A stretch of 64,000 nucleotides of DNA from CAVWGP01 sp963754645 (GCA_963754645.1 CAVWGP010000004.1:1488001-1552000); one strand, 5' to 3'. Positions 17,577 through 27,388 are shown, numbered from the stretch's first letter. The notes: generated by a model not told the origin, from the letters alone. Numbers and translations are program-made.

Positions 17577-18713
17577 ATGGATCGCGCTGCCGAAATTCTC
17601 CTGATCGAACGCGCGCTCGATCTCATCGCGCGCAAGGGCAGCGAGATGGCGCCATCCGGCCACGCGCAGCCGGTGGCGTTCTATGCCGACCCAGCCCAAT
17701 ACAGCGCCGAGATCGAACGCATCTTTCGCCGCGCGCCGCAGCCCGTCGCCTTTGCCGCCGAGCTGCGCAATCCCGGCGATTTCGTGACGCGCGACGTAGC
17801 CGGCGTGCCTCTATTGGCTGCGCGCGACCGCGCCGGCGCGTTGCACGGCTTTCTCAATGTCTGCCGTCATCGCGGCAGCAGGGTCGAATGGGCCGAGAAG
17901 GGCACGGGCCGGCACGGCTTCGTCTGCCCCTATCACAATTGGAGCTATGGCGCCGACGGTCGCCTGCTCGGCATGCCGCATGCCGAAGGCTTTCCCGAAC
18001 TCGATCGCGCGCAGCATGGTTTGGTCGCCGTGCCGGTGAGCGAAGCCGCGGGCCTGATCTGGGCCGCGCCCGACCCAGCGCCGATCGATTTCGCGGCTTG
18101 GCGCAGCCCGCTGTTGCGCGAGCTCGAAACCTTTGTTCCATCCGGCGCGGTGCCCCATGGCTTGCGGCATTACGATCTCAAGGCCAATTGGAAGCTCACC
18201 ATCGACGCTTCGCTCGATGCCTATCACTTCGTCTATGCCCACCGCGCCACGGTCGGTCCGATGTTTTTCGATACGATGGCGATCTTCGATCGCGACGACC
18301 TTGTCATCCGCATGGTCCTGCCCAAGCGCAGCCTGGCGGCCTTGCGCGAGCAGCCGAAATCCGAGTGGCGCATCCGCGACCACGCCAACCTGATCTACGC
18401 CGTGTTTCCGGGCACCGTTTTCCTTGTCGAGCCCGATCACATCCAGGTCATGATCTCGCGGCCCCAGGGCGTCGCGCGCACCGGCATCGACGGCGCCCAG
18501 ATCGTTCCGGAGCCGCCGGCCAGCGACAAGGCTCGGCTGCATTGGGACAAGAACGCCAAGATATTCTGGGACGCGATCGAAGAGGATTTCGCGCTCATGG
18601 AATCGATGGCCGCGACGCTCGGCTCCGGCGCCAATGCCGCGCTCACCTTCGGCCGTTTTGAGCACGCCAATGCCTGGTTCCACGCAAGCGTGGCGCGGCG
18701 GCTGAACGACTAA
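17577..18713 (+). CDS. Rieske aromatic-ring-hydroxylating oxygenase, alpha subunit type
   Basis: A 378-residue non-haem iron oxygenase. The Rieske 2Fe-2S ligands are Cys96, His98, Cys117 and His120 (NVCRHRG ... FVCPYHNW). The catalytic-iron histidines are His217 and His222 in DAYHFVYAHRA, within a RHO alpha C-terminal domain, and an acidic residue in EEDFALMES could complete the facial triad. No beta subunit, ferredoxin or reductase gene is adjacent; the ferredoxin-reductase at 12.7 kb is a candidate partner. It is probably coexpressed with the acyl-CoA synthetase upstream. Its last 4 bases overlap the end of the opposing small membrane-protein gene. Confidence 0.9.
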   Translation: MDRAAEILLIERALDLIARKGSEMAPSGHAQPVAFYADPAQYSAEIERIFRRAPQPVAFAAELRNPGDFVTRDVAGVPLLAARDRAGALHGFLNVCRHRGSRVEWAEKGTGRHGFVCPYHNWSYGADGRLLGMPHAEGFPELDRAQHGLVAVPVSEAAGLIWAAPDPAPIDFAAWRSPLLRELETFVPSGAVPHGLRHYDLKANWKLTIDASLDAYHFVYAHRATVGPMFFDTMAIFDRDDLVIRMVLPKRSLAALREQPKSEWRIRDHANLIYAVFPGTVFLVEPDHIQVMISRPQGVARTGIDGAQIVPEPPASDKARLHWDKNAKIFWDAIEEDFALMESMAATLGSGANAALTFGRFEHANAWFHASVARRLND

Positions 18714-18967
18714 CGCCGTCCGCGAAACAAATTCAGCACCAGGAATAGCGCGATCGCGCCCACCAGCGCGGCCAGCAACGGAAAGATGAAATGCGACATG
18801 GGCAGGCTGAGTGCGCGGAATATGTACTGGCCGATGAAAGCGCCGATGACGCCGATCACGATATAGCCGATAAGGCCGAAACGGCGCTCACCGAATATGC
18901 GCGAGGCAAGCCAGCCGGCGATCAAGCCGATGACGAGCAGTTGCAAGGCTTGCCAAAGAACGCCCAT
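18710..18967 (-). CDS. GlsB/YeaQ/YmgE-family stress-response membrane protein
   Basis: An 85-residue integral membrane protein with three hydrophobic segments rich in Gly (VIGLIAGWLAS, GLIGYIVIGVIGAFIG, and a C-terminal helix FPLLAALVGAIALFLVLN) and a basic tail. This is the transglycosylase-associated/YeaQ family, induced by stress in several bacteria, with unknown mechanism. The ATG at 18967 has a good GGTGGGA upstream, better than the GTG two codons earlier. It ends 4 bp inside the Rieske oxygenase gene on the opposite strand. Confidence 0.87.
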   Translation of the reverse strand: MGVLWQALQLLVIGLIAGWLASRIFGERRFGLIGYIVIGVIGAFIGQYIFRALSLPMSHFIFPLLAALVGAIALFLVLNLFRGRR

Positions 18968-19081
18968 TCCCACCTTCGTGCCGCTTTCTGCCGTCGGCCG
19001 CGCGCTATTTGATCGAGCGCAAGCGTGGTGCCGGCCGACCCGAGTATCATGGAGCGAGCATTAAGCAAGCGGCAAGGTTAA

Positions 19082-19144
19082 TTGCGAATCGTTCGCAACA
19101 ACTTGACGTACGATCGAATTTAAGCTAATGATAACCATTCGCAA
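19082..19144 (+). promoter_or_regulatory. Promoter and inverted-repeat operator of the iron-binding-protein gene
   Basis: A perfect inverted repeat TTGCGAA-TCG-TTCGCAA lies at 19082-19098. It is followed by a -35 element TTGACG (19103-19108), a 17-bp spacer and a -10 TAATGA (19126-19131). The half-site TTCGCAA recurs at 19138-19144, near the expected start of transcription. AATGATAACCATT over the -10 also resembles a Fur box. I infer control by a Fur/Mur/Irr-type iron regulator; the regulator itself is not in the window. Confidence 0.6.
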
Positions 19145-19164
19145 TAAGCCTCGACACCCTCGCC

Positions 19165-20211
19165 ATGCCGCTTAAACGCCAGCCCCTCCGCGCCGCACTC
19201 CGTGGCTTCGCCGCTTTGCTGATCGCCGGTTTCTGGTCGGCGGCGTCGGCGACGAAGCCGACCGCGCAACTCAATATCTATTCGACGCGCCAGGAAGTCC
19301 TGATTCGACCGTTGCTGGACGGTTTTGCCAAGGAATCGGGCATCGCGATCAACATCGTCTTCGTGCGCGACGGATTGTTGGAGCGGCTGCAGAGCGAGGG
19401 CGCCGGCACGCCGGCCGACATCGTTCTCTTGGCCGACGCCGGCTATCTCGTGCGGATGGAGCGCGCGGGCCTGTTCCAGCCGGTTCGTTCGCCGGTCCTC
19501 GAAGCCAATATCCCCGCCCAGTATCGCCATGCCGAGGGCAAATGGTTTGCGCTCTCGCTGCGCGCGCGGCCGATTTTCTACAATCCGCTCAAGGTCAAGC
19601 CGGAAGAGCTCTCGACCTATGAAGCGCTCGCCGACGCCCAATGGCGCGGCCGCATCTGCACCCGCTCGTCGGGCCATGTCTACAATCTCGGCCTCATCGC
19701 ATCGATCCTGGCGGCCGAGGGGCCGGCGAAAACGCAAAGCTGGGCCAACGGTTTCGCCGCCAATCTCGCCCGCCCGCCCGCCGGCGGCGACCGCGACCAG
19801 ATCCAAGCGCTGGCCGCCGGCCTGTGCGATGTCGCCATTGCCAACACCTACTATCTCGCCGGCATGCTGAACGCGGAAAACGGCAAGGACAAGGCCGCCG
19901 CCGAGGCGGTGCGCGTGTTCTGGCCGAACCAGCAAGGGCGCGGCGCCCACGTCAATGTCAGCGCCGCCGCCGTCACCGCGCACGCCAAGAACCGCGACGC
20001 CGCCATCGCGTTTATCGAATATCTATCGGGCGCGGCGGCGCAGCGGCTTTATGCCGAGCAAGTCCAGGAATATCCGGTCAAGCCCGGCGTCGTCCCCAGC
20101 GCCATCCTGCAACGCTTCGGCGCCTTCAAGCCCGACGCCCTGCCGCTGGAAAAGCTCGCCGACCATCAGAGCGAAGCGTTGAAGATCGCGGACCGCGCGG
20201 GGTGGCGGTAG
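19165..20211 (+). CDS. Fe(3+) ABC transporter substrate-binding protein (FutA/FbpA-like)
   Basis: A 348-residue periplasmic ferric-iron-binding protein. A signal peptide covers about residues 1-29 (AALLIAGFWSAASA). The mature protein begins TAQLNIYSTRQE, where the Tyr is a typical iron ligand, and carries the paired tyrosines ANTYYLAGM of the FutA/FbpA ligand loop. GRICTRSSGHVYN and INIVFVRDGLLERL are characteristic of the subfamily. No permease or ATPase gene follows; downstream is only a pseudogene on the other strand, so the remaining transporter genes lie elsewhere. It has its own promoter with an inverted-repeat operator. Confidence 0.92.
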   Translation: MPLKRQPLRAALRGFAALLIAGFWSAASATKPTAQLNIYSTRQEVLIRPLLDGFAKESGIAINIVFVRDGLLERLQSEGAGTPADIVLLADAGYLVRMERAGLFQPVRSPVLEANIPAQYRHAEGKWFALSLRARPIFYNPLKVKPEELSTYEALADAQWRGRICTRSSGHVYNLGLIASILAAEGPAKTQSWANGFAANLARPPAGGDRDQIQALAAGLCDVAIANTYYLAGMLNAENGKDKAAAEAVRVFWPNQQGRGAHVNVSAAAVTAHAKNRDAAIAFIEYLSGAAAQRLYAEQVQEYPVKPGVVPSAILQRFGAFKPDALPLEKLADHQSEALKIADRAGWR

Positions 20212-20344
20212 CGATGTTGACCGTGGGGGCGCACCGCTGCGCAGTGCCCTTGAACTTCTTGAACAGGGGCTCGTGCCCTGCATCGACCGGGCGGACAGCT
20301 GCGACCCTCCGCATCGACGGATCGACATACTCGGGCCAACGCAA

Positions 20345-21255
20345 CTATTCCGCGATATTGTACTTTTCCCGCAGATGGTCGCGCGCGCCCTTGTGTCCGT
20401 TGCGGAGCCGCGAGCTTGTACCAATGGACGGCCTTGTCGGCGTTCTATTTCGGTTCCAAGCCCAAGCTCATGGAGGTGGGCAAGCAGAAATTGGCCGGTC
20501 GCGTCGGCCGGCTTCGGCGCGCGCGAATTCGACCCATTGAAACGACTTTGTCGCCGGATTTTTTTCGCCGCCGCGCCCGGCGAGATACATATTGGAAAGC
20601 TCGCATTCATCGCGTCGACATGCTTGCGCTCGGCGGCCTTCTCGAACCAAGCCCGACGACTTTCGGCAAGTCGAATTCCTTGGCACGCCCTTCTTATTGA
20701 ATAGGCGAGGCCGAGCCAGTAGGCGCTGCCGATTTCGCCCAGTTCGTAGCTGCTTTCCCACAGCGCAATCGCGCGTGGAATATCCTGCGCGGTTCCGCGC
20801 CCCTGAAACAGACGAAAGCCGAGATTGCTCATCGCATAAGGCAGCCGGACAGCCGCCGCCTTCTCAAGCCACTGCACCGCGCAGCGCGCCGCCGCGGCTT
20901 GATCGCCGTGTTCGAGAAAGCACACATCCGCCATGCGATAGAGCGCCGGCGCGTAGCCGCGCGTGATCGCTTCGTTGAATTGGCCGCCGGCCAGCCGCCA
21001 ATTGCCGCGCTTGAGCGCGACGCGCGCCAAGCCGTGCCACGGCATGGGATCGGCTTCGTTCGCGGCGTTGTCGGCGGAACATGTGCGCTGGGCCGCGTCG
21101 GCATCGATTTTTTCAGCCTCGATGCCGTTGGCCCTGAATTTTGGATCGACCGGGTCGCGGGTGAGATCGAGGCAGGTGGCGGTTTGGCTGTGCGCATGTC
21201 CGGCGGCGGCCACGGCGATCGTTACCAAACACGCTGCGATTGGACCGAACTTCAT
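20345..21255 (-). pseudogene. SEL1-repeat (TPR-like) exported protein, decayed by several frameshifts
   Basis: The first ~185 codons are intact: a signal peptide (MKFGPIAACLVTIAVAAAGHAHS), then SEL1-type repeats such as MSNLGFRLFQGRGTAQDIPRA. From about 20705 downward the homology hops between frames: GLAYS, then NKKGVPRN in another frame, then AWFEKAAERKHVDAMN, then ELSNMYLAGRGGEKN, then ATGQFLLAHLHELGLG, then KAVHWYKLAAP, ending GARDHLREKYNIAE before a stop at 20345-20347. That needs about six small indels in 360 bp. The density is far above that of neighbouring genes, so I read this as real decay. An open frame of 410 codons exists from the same start but runs antisense into the iron-binding-protein gene and loses the repeat pattern. 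Confidence 0.78.
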
Positions 21256-21484
21256 AGTTGTGCCTTTCGCCCCGCCGACATCTTGCAGCCGCGCGAGCCG
21301 GCACCATTTAGTACCGGCCGGCTTAAGTATTCGCTTTCGCCGCTGGACCGACGATGGTTCGACAGGACTTTGCGGTTAATATTCTCCATAATTCGACCAA
21401 GCGCTACCGAAGCTGTCCAACTTCGCCGAAGGTGTCCATGAAAAATGATTGGACGCCTTCGGCGAGAATGGCGCGGCAGCCGCC

Positions 21485-24400
21485 CTACTCCTCGCCCAGC
21501 GCCATCAGGGCCGCGTTGCCGCCGGCGGCGGTGGTGTTGACCGAGACGGCGCGCTCGACGGCGAAACGCTGCACGTAGAGCGGGCCGCCGGCTTTGGGTC
21601 CGGTGCCGGACAGGCCCTCGCCGCCGAAGGGCTGCGCGCCGACCACGGCGCCGATCATGCCGCGATTGACGTAGATATTGCCCACCCGCGCCCGCGCCAC
21701 GATCGCCTCGATCGTCGAATCGATCCGGCTGTGCACGCCGAGCGTGAGGCCGTAGCCCATGGCATTGACGGCATCGACCAACCCATCGAGCCGGCGCCCG
21801 TCGAAGCGCAGCACATGCAGGATCGGGCCGAACACTTCGCGTTCGAGCATGGCGAGCTTATCGATCTCGAAAGCGTGCGGCGCCACGAAGAATCCGGCGG
21901 AAGATCCGGCGGCAGCGGCGCCGCGGCGACGAGCTTGGCCTCGCGCGTCATGCGCGCGATATGCGCTTCGAGATCGGCTTGCGCGGCGGCGTCGATGACG
22001 GGGCCGATATCGGTCGCGAGCAAGGCGGGATCGCCGACGCGGATTTCGGCCATGGCGCCGGCCAGCATGGCGAGGACGCGGTCGGCGACATCGTCCTGCA
22101 CGCACAGGATGCGCAGCGCCGAGCAGCGCTGTCCGGCGCTGTTGAAGGCGCTCAGCAAGGCGTCGCCGACGACTTGTTCGGCGAGCGCCGACGAGTCGAC
22201 GATCATGACATTGAGGCCGCCGGTCTCGGCGATCAGCGGCACCAAGGGACCGGGCCGTTGCGCGAGCGCGCGCTGGATGGCGCGCGCCGTCTCGGTCGAG
22301 CCGGTGAAGACCACGCCCGCGCCGCGCGGATCGGCGACGAGCTTGGCGCCGACCGTGTCGCCCGGCCCGGGCAGCAATTGCAACACGTCGCCGGGAATGC
22401 CGACCTCGTGAAACAAGCGCGTCACCGCAAAAGCGGTGAGCGGCGTTTGCTCGGCGGGCTTGGCGATCACCGGATTGCCGGCGGCGAGCGCGGCCGCGAT
22501 CTGGCCGGCGAAGATCGCGACGGGAAAGTTCCACGGGCTGATCGCGATGAAGGGGCCGCGGCCGGCGAGCGCCCATGTGTTGCGCTCGCCCGTCGGACCC
22601 GGCAGCGGATGCGGGCGCGCGAACAGGCTGCGGGCGCGGGCGGCGTAGTAGCGGCAGAAATCGGCGGCTTCGCGGATTTCGCCCAGCGCGTCGCCCAGCG
22701 TCTTGCCGGCCTCGCGCAGGCAGAGTGCCGCGAGCGCGGCATGCTCGGCTTCGATCCGGTCGGCGGCGCGATCGAGCAGCAGCGCGCGCTCGGCCACCGG
22801 CGTCGTGTCCCAGGCGCGAAACGCGGCCGACGCCGCGGCGAGCGCGGCATCGGCATCGGCCGTGCTCGCGTCGGCGGCCTTGCCGATGACCATACGCCGG
22901 TCCGCCGGATTGACGACATCGCGGCCGGCGGCCGGCGTTTCTTTTCCGCCGAGCAGCGGTCCCGCGCGCCACGATTGCGCCGCGGCGCGGCCGATCTCCG
23001 CCGCGAGGCGCGCCAGCGCAAGCGGATCGCTGAGATCGTGGCCGGCGCTGTTCGGCCGCTCGGGCGCGAACAAATCGCGCGGTTGCAAGATGCGCGGATT
23101 GGGGATCCGCTTCTTGCCACGCAGGCGCGCGATTGGATCTTCCAGCAGCGCTTCGACCGGCAGGGCCTCGTCGGCAATGCGATTGACGAACGAGGAATTC
23201 GCGCCGTTCTCCAGCAAGCGGCGCACCAGATAGGGCAGCAAATCCTCGTGGCTGCCGACCGGCGCATAGATCCGGCACGCAATGTCGAGCTTGTCCGCGC
23301 CGACGATCTCGCGATAAAGCGCCTCGCCCATGCCGTGCAGGCGCTGGAACTCGAAATCTTTCCACCCGCCGGCGGCGTCGAGCACATAGGCCAGCGTCAG
23401 CGCATTGTGCGTGGCGAATTGCGGATAAAACGCCTTCCCGTTGCCGAGCAGGATTCTTGCACAGGCCATGTAGGAAACGTCGGTCGCCGCCTTGCGCGTC
23501 AGCACCGGAAAGCCGTCGAGGCCGCGCTCCTGGGCGCGCTTGATCTCGGTGTCCCAATATGCGCCTTTGACGAGCCGCACCATCCAGCGCCGCCCTTGTT
23601 TCGCCGCGAGCGCGGCGAGCCAATCGAGCAAGGCGGGCGCGCGTTTCTGATAGGCTTGCACGGCGAGCCCGAGCCCGTCCCAATCCTTGAACGCGGGATC
23701 GCCACCCAGCGCTTCGGCGACGTTGAGCATGAGGTCGAGCCGATCCGCCTCCTCGGCGTCGATCGTGACGCCGATCCCGTGTTTGCGCGCGGCGCCGATC
23801 AGCGTGCCGAGGCGCGGCAGCAGCGCGCGCAACACGCGCTCGCGCTGGGCGAATTCGTAGCGCGGATGGAGCGCCGAAAGCTTGATCGAGATGCCCGGGC
23901 TATCGATCGGGCCGCGGCCTTCGGCGGCGGCGCCGATCGCCTCAATCGCGGCGGCATAGGCTTGATGATAGCGCTCGGCGTCGGCCGCGGTGCGCGCCGC
24001 TTCGCCGAGCATGTCGTAGGAATGGCGATAGCCGCCGCGCTCGGCCTCTTCGGCGCGCTGCAGCGCTTCGCCGATCGTGCGGCCCATGACGAATTGCCGG
24101 CCGAGAATGCGGATCGCCTCGCGCACCGCCTGGCGGATCACCGGCTCGCCGCTGCGCGCCACGACGCGCGCCAGCACGGTTTCGGCGCCGCCCTCGGCGA
24201 GTTTTTCCCAGCGCAGGATGCGGCCGGTCAGCATCATCGCCCAGGTCGAGGCATTGACGAACATCGAACTCGCTGCGCCCGAGATGCTTGGCCCAATCGG
24301 CTTCCACCATCTTGTCGCGGATCAGCCGGTCCTGGGTTTCGGCGTCGGGAATCCGCAGCAGCGCCTCGGCGAGGCAGAGCAGGACCACGCCCTCGGACGT

Positions 24401-24628
24401 ATCGAGCCGGTATTCCTGGAGGAACGCGTCGATGCCGCCCTCGCGCTGGCGCGCCGCGCGCACCGCTTCGACGAGTTGCCGCGCTTTCGCTTCGATCGCG
24501 GACCAGCGCTCGGCCGGCACCTCGGCGCGATCGAGCAAGGCGGCGACGCAGGCGCTCTCGTCGGCGCGGTAGAGCGCTTGGAGCGCGGCGCGCGCCGGGT
24601 CGGGCTTGAACGGTTTGGCGAAGATCAT
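21485..24628 (-). pseudogene. putA: Bifunctional proline dehydrogenase / delta-1-pyrroline-5-carboxylate dehydrogenase PutA (two frameshifts as read)
   Basis: PutA oxidises proline to glutamate in two steps. The N-terminal part starts MIFAKPFKPDPARAALQ and stays in frame to WAKHLGRSE. One extra base near 24267-24268 then shifts to the frame beginning FVNASTWAMMLTG. That frame carries the proline dehydrogenase domain (LVKGAYWDTEIKRAQERG) and most of the aldehyde dehydrogenase domain with Glu in ETGGLNVMI and the catalytic Cys in GQRCSAL. A missing base near 21893-21897 restores the first frame for FFVAPHAFEIDK to the end, NTTAAGGNAALMALGEE. The repaired protein would be about 1,047 residues, normal for the family. 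Two opposite single-base errors in short base runs suggest sequencing or assembly error, but a true pseudogene cannot be excluded. Confidence 0.88.
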
Positions 24629-24650
24629 CGGCGCCCGCGCTCCGCGTTCG

Positions 24651-25070
24651 TCACAGCAATCCGAGCGCCCTCAGCTCGGCCGCCATCTTGGGCGGAGGCT
24701 CGCGTTCCGGCTTGGCGCCCTTCGCCAGATCGCGCGGCGCGTCCTCCGGCTTGAAATAGCGCCAGCCCTGATGCGGCCGGCGCGGCTGCAGCGCGGTCGG
24801 CACCAGCTTGCGGTCGAGCATGATGAAGCAGACCCGGCCGCGCTCCTTGGTGACGCCGTGCTCGAAACCGACAATGCGCTGCCGCACGCGCACATAGCCC
24901 TTGATGATCCAATAGATCGAACCGCCGTCGACGATCTCCGCCTCGCTCTTGGGGCGAAACCGCGTCACGTGATAGAGGCGCTTCTTGGACTTGAGCCGGT
25001 GCTTCTGCCATTTGGCGAGTTCGTCGATGGTCTCGACGCCGACGCAGAGTTTGATGAGATGCAAAGCCAT
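24651..25070 (-). CDS. DUF1489 family protein
   Basis: A 139-residue cytoplasmic protein starting MALHLIKLCVGVETIDELAKWQ, followed by RFRPKSEAEIVDGGSIYWIIKG and a basic Pro-rich C-terminus. It matches the DUF1489 family, which is conserved in Alphaproteobacteria and has no known function. The segment GSIYWIIKGYVRVRQRIVGF is the conserved core. It lies 22 bp upstream of putA on the same strand. Start is the ATG at 25068-25070. Confidence 0.85.
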   Translation of the reverse strand: MALHLIKLCVGVETIDELAKWQKHRLKSKKRLYHVTRFRPKSEAEIVDGGSIYWIIKGYVRVRQRIVGFEHGVTKERGRVCFIMLDRKLVPTALQPRRPHQGWRYFKPEDAPRDLAKGAKPEREPPPKMAAELRALGLL

Positions 25071-25099
25071 GCGCGGACTTTAGGCAGCGCCCTTGCCGC

Positions 25100-26476
25100 T
25101 CACAACAGGCCGATCAGGCGCCACCAAAAGTAATTCACAGGGACCAGGAACGCGACCGTCAGCGCCGCCGTCGCCATGGTCGCCCGGGTGCATTCCATGA
25201 AGCTCACTTTCGCGAGCTGGAGGGCGACGACGAGCGGCGCGGTTTGATAGGGAAACAGCAGCAGCGAATTCGAAAGCACGACGATCATCAGCACCGTGAA
25301 CAGCGGGAGGCCGGTCGCGGTGGCAAATTCGCCGGCCAAGGGCGTCAGCACGGCGGGCAAGCCGAGCTGGTTGGTCACAAGGCCGAGCAACGTGCCCATG
25401 CCGTAGAGCAAGTTATAGTTGAGTTGCGTGGCGCCCGGCTCGAGCGGCATGACGCTGAGCAGGCCTTTCGCCAGCACCTCGCCGCCGCCGCTATGCGCCA
25501 GCACGGCGCCGACGCCCATGATGCCGGCCGTATAGAACGCCGGCCCAAGCTTGAGATCGCTCTGAAACGCCGCATAGGGCAACACGCCGATGCGCGGCAG
25601 GAAGCACACGAAACCGGCCGCCAGACCGATCCAGCCGGGATCGAGGCGATGCCAGAAATCCGTTGTCCAGAGCGCAAGAGAAATGCCGAGGATGGCCGCC
25701 ATGCGGCGCTCCGCGTTGGACCAGGGCCGCGGCGCTTCGTCGGCGCCGACCGGCGCCGGCGTTTCGCGAAACAAGCGCCAGCACACCAAACCGATCGTCA
25801 GCGATTTCAGCACCGCGGTCACCGGAAATTGCGCCCAGAGATAAGCGCCATATGTGATCTTGATTCCATGCAGCGTGTCGGCGCCGCCGACCAAGACCAT
25901 GTTGGCGATATTGCCGGTCATGATTCCGGCGCTGGCCATGAAACTGGTGAGGCCGGTGACGATGATCATCCCGTTGTAGCCGCGGCTGCCGGGCGCGAAA
26001 CCGAGCCGCGCGGCAAAGGCGACGACCAGCGGCACCAGGATCATGACCCGGCCCATCACCGAGGGCATCAGGATCATCAGCAGAAAACTCGTCGCCACCA
26101 GGCCGGCCATGACGCGGCCATAGGAGCCGCCGAACAGGCCGATCATGCGGCGCGCGATGCGGTCGCCCAGGCCCGTGCTTTGCACACCCAGACCGATGAA
26201 CATGCCGCCGATCACCAGCCACCAGGCGGACGAAAGAAATCCGGCAAACACGGTTGCGGGCGGTGCCAGGGCGAGCAGCATGGCGAGCACGAAAAATCCG
26301 ATGGCGCTGAGATGCTCGGGCATGATGCCGGTGGCGAAGAAAACGATCGCCACCAGGCACAGCGCGAGCGCTCTCGCCGTCGTGGGCGAAATACCCTCGG
26401 GCGGAAACAGTGCAAGTGCCAGCGCCAGCACGACGACCAAGCCGGCCAGCGCGCGCGGCCAATGCGAAGTGCTCAC
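25100..26476 (-). CDS. SLC13/DASS-like anion permease
   Basis: A 458-residue integral membrane protein with about 11-12 hydrophobic helices. The loop segments SAWWLVIGGMFIGLGVQSTGLG and ASAGIMTGNIANMVLVGG and the C-terminal LFPYQTAPLVVA are typical of sodium:dicarboxylate/sulfate (SLC13) carriers. The substrate is unknown. The GTG start (26474-26476) overlaps the HMG-CoA lyase stop as GTGA, so it is the last gene of the leucine-catabolism unit and may move an acid of that pathway (inference). Confidence 0.82.
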   Translation of the reverse strand: MSTSHWPRALAGLVVVLALALALFPPEGISPTTARALALCLVAIVFFATGIMPEHLSAIGFFVLAMLLALAPPATVFAGFLSSAWWLVIGGMFIGLGVQSTGLGDRIARRMIGLFGGSYGRVMAGLVATSFLLMILMPSVMGRVMILVPLVVAFAARLGFAPGSRGYNGMIIVTGLTSFMASAGIMTGNIANMVLVGGADTLHGIKITYGAYLWAQFPVTAVLKSLTIGLVCWRLFRETPAPVGADEAPRPWSNAERRMAAILGISLALWTTDFWHRLDPGWIGLAAGFVCFLPRIGVLPYAAFQSDLKLGPAFYTAGIMGVGAVLAHSGGGEVLAKGLLSVMPLEPGATQLNYNLLYGMGTLLGLVTNQLGLPAVLTPLAGEFATATGLPLFTVLMIVVLSNSLLLFPYQTAPLVVALQLAKVSFMECTRATMATAALTVAFLVPVNYFWWRLIGLL

Positions 26477-27381
26477 GCCGCGGCCTTGGCCATCAAAGCT
26501 TGCGCCACCCGCGAGGCCGGCCGCCGCCCGAGCTTGTCGCAGATAAAGCGCCCGGCGGCGGCGACGCGGTCGAGATCGGCGCCGGTCGCGATGCCGAGGC
26601 CGTTCAGCATGTAAAGTACGTCCTCGGTCGCGACATTGCCCGATGCGCCGGCGGCATAGGGGCAGCCGCCCAATCCGCCGACCGAGGAATCGACCGTGGC
26701 CACGCCGCGCTCCAGGCACGCCAGCGCATTGGCGAGGGCTTGGCCGTAGGTGTCGTGAAAATGGATCGCGAGCTTGTCGAGCGGCACGCGCGCGGCGACG
26801 GCGTCGATCATGGCTTGCGCCTTGGCCGGCGTGCCGACGCCGATCGTGTCGCCCAGGGAAATTTCATAGCAGCCCATCGCCAGCAATTTTTCGGCGACAT
26901 CGGCGACCGTGGCGAGCTTCGTCTCGCCCTCATAGGGACAGCCCAGCACGCAGGAAACATAGCCCCGCACCCGTATATTCCGCGCCCGCGCCGCGACGCA
27001 GACTTCCGCCGCGCGTTCCAGGCTATCGGCGATCGAGCAATTGGTGTTCTTGCGCGTGAAAGCCTCAGATGCGGCGCTGCCCACAGCGACGTCCTCGACC
27101 TTGGCGGCGATGGCGCGGGCCAGGCCTTGCGGATTGAAGGCGATCGCCGGGTAGCTGACGCCGGGTTTGCGCCGCAGTCCGGCATAGACCGCGTCGGTAT
27201 CGGCCATTTGCGGCACCCATTTCGGCGACACGAAAGCGCCGGCTTCGACAACGCTCAAACCGGCATCGGCCAGGCGCTCGATCAGCTCGATCTTGACCGG
27301 CGCCGGAACGGCGGTCTTTTCGTTTTGCAGCCCGTCGCGCGGACCGACTTCGACAAGCTTGACGCGCTGCGGCAGCCGCAT
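26473..27381 (-). CDS. Hydroxymethylglutaryl-CoA lyase
   Basis: A 302-residue TIM-barrel lyase cleaving HMG-CoA to acetoacetate and acetyl-CoA, the last step of leucine breakdown. Family signatures are VEVGPRDGLQNEK near the N-terminus (catalytic Arg/Asp), IHFHDTYGQ (metal-binding His) and GGLGGCPYAAGASGNVATED (catalytic Cys loop). The ATG at 27381 has AAGGAG about 10 bases upstream; a TTG eight codons earlier is a poorer start. It follows mccA by 7 bp and overlaps the permease start by 4 bp. Confidence 0.95.
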   Translation of the reverse strand: MRLPQRVKLVEVGPRDGLQNEKTAVPAPVKIELIERLADAGLSVVEAGAFVSPKWVPQMADTDAVYAGLRRKPGVSYPAIAFNPQGLARAIAAKVEDVAVGSAASEAFTRKNTNCSIADSLERAAEVCVAARARNIRVRGYVSCVLGCPYEGETKLATVADVAEKLLAMGCYEISLGDTIGVGTPAKAQAMIDAVAARVPLDKLAIHFHDTYGQALANALACLERGVATVDSSVGGLGGCPYAAGASGNVATEDVLYMLNGLGIATGADLDRVAAAGRFICDKLGRRPASRVAQALMAKAAA

Positions 27382-27388
27382 GTCCGAC

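Noticed and set aside
20023..20344. Extension of the SEL1 gene's first frame antisense into the iron-binding-protein gene
   Set aside because: The tail has no repeat pattern, and the original stop is recognisable in another frame at 20345.
21961..24609. An 882-codon open frame antisense to putA, and similar long antisense frames (for example 10181-12496, 27293-29473, 44171-46096, 46832-48598)
   Set aside because: They lie opposite well-identified genes, show Arg/Ala/Gly-biased composition and no domain motifs. High GC at third codon positions removes stop codons on the opposite strand.
21485..24628. Programmed ribosomal frameshifting in putA
   Set aside because: No slippery heptamer with structure at either site, the family does not use it, and two opposite shifts in one gene are better explained by errors.
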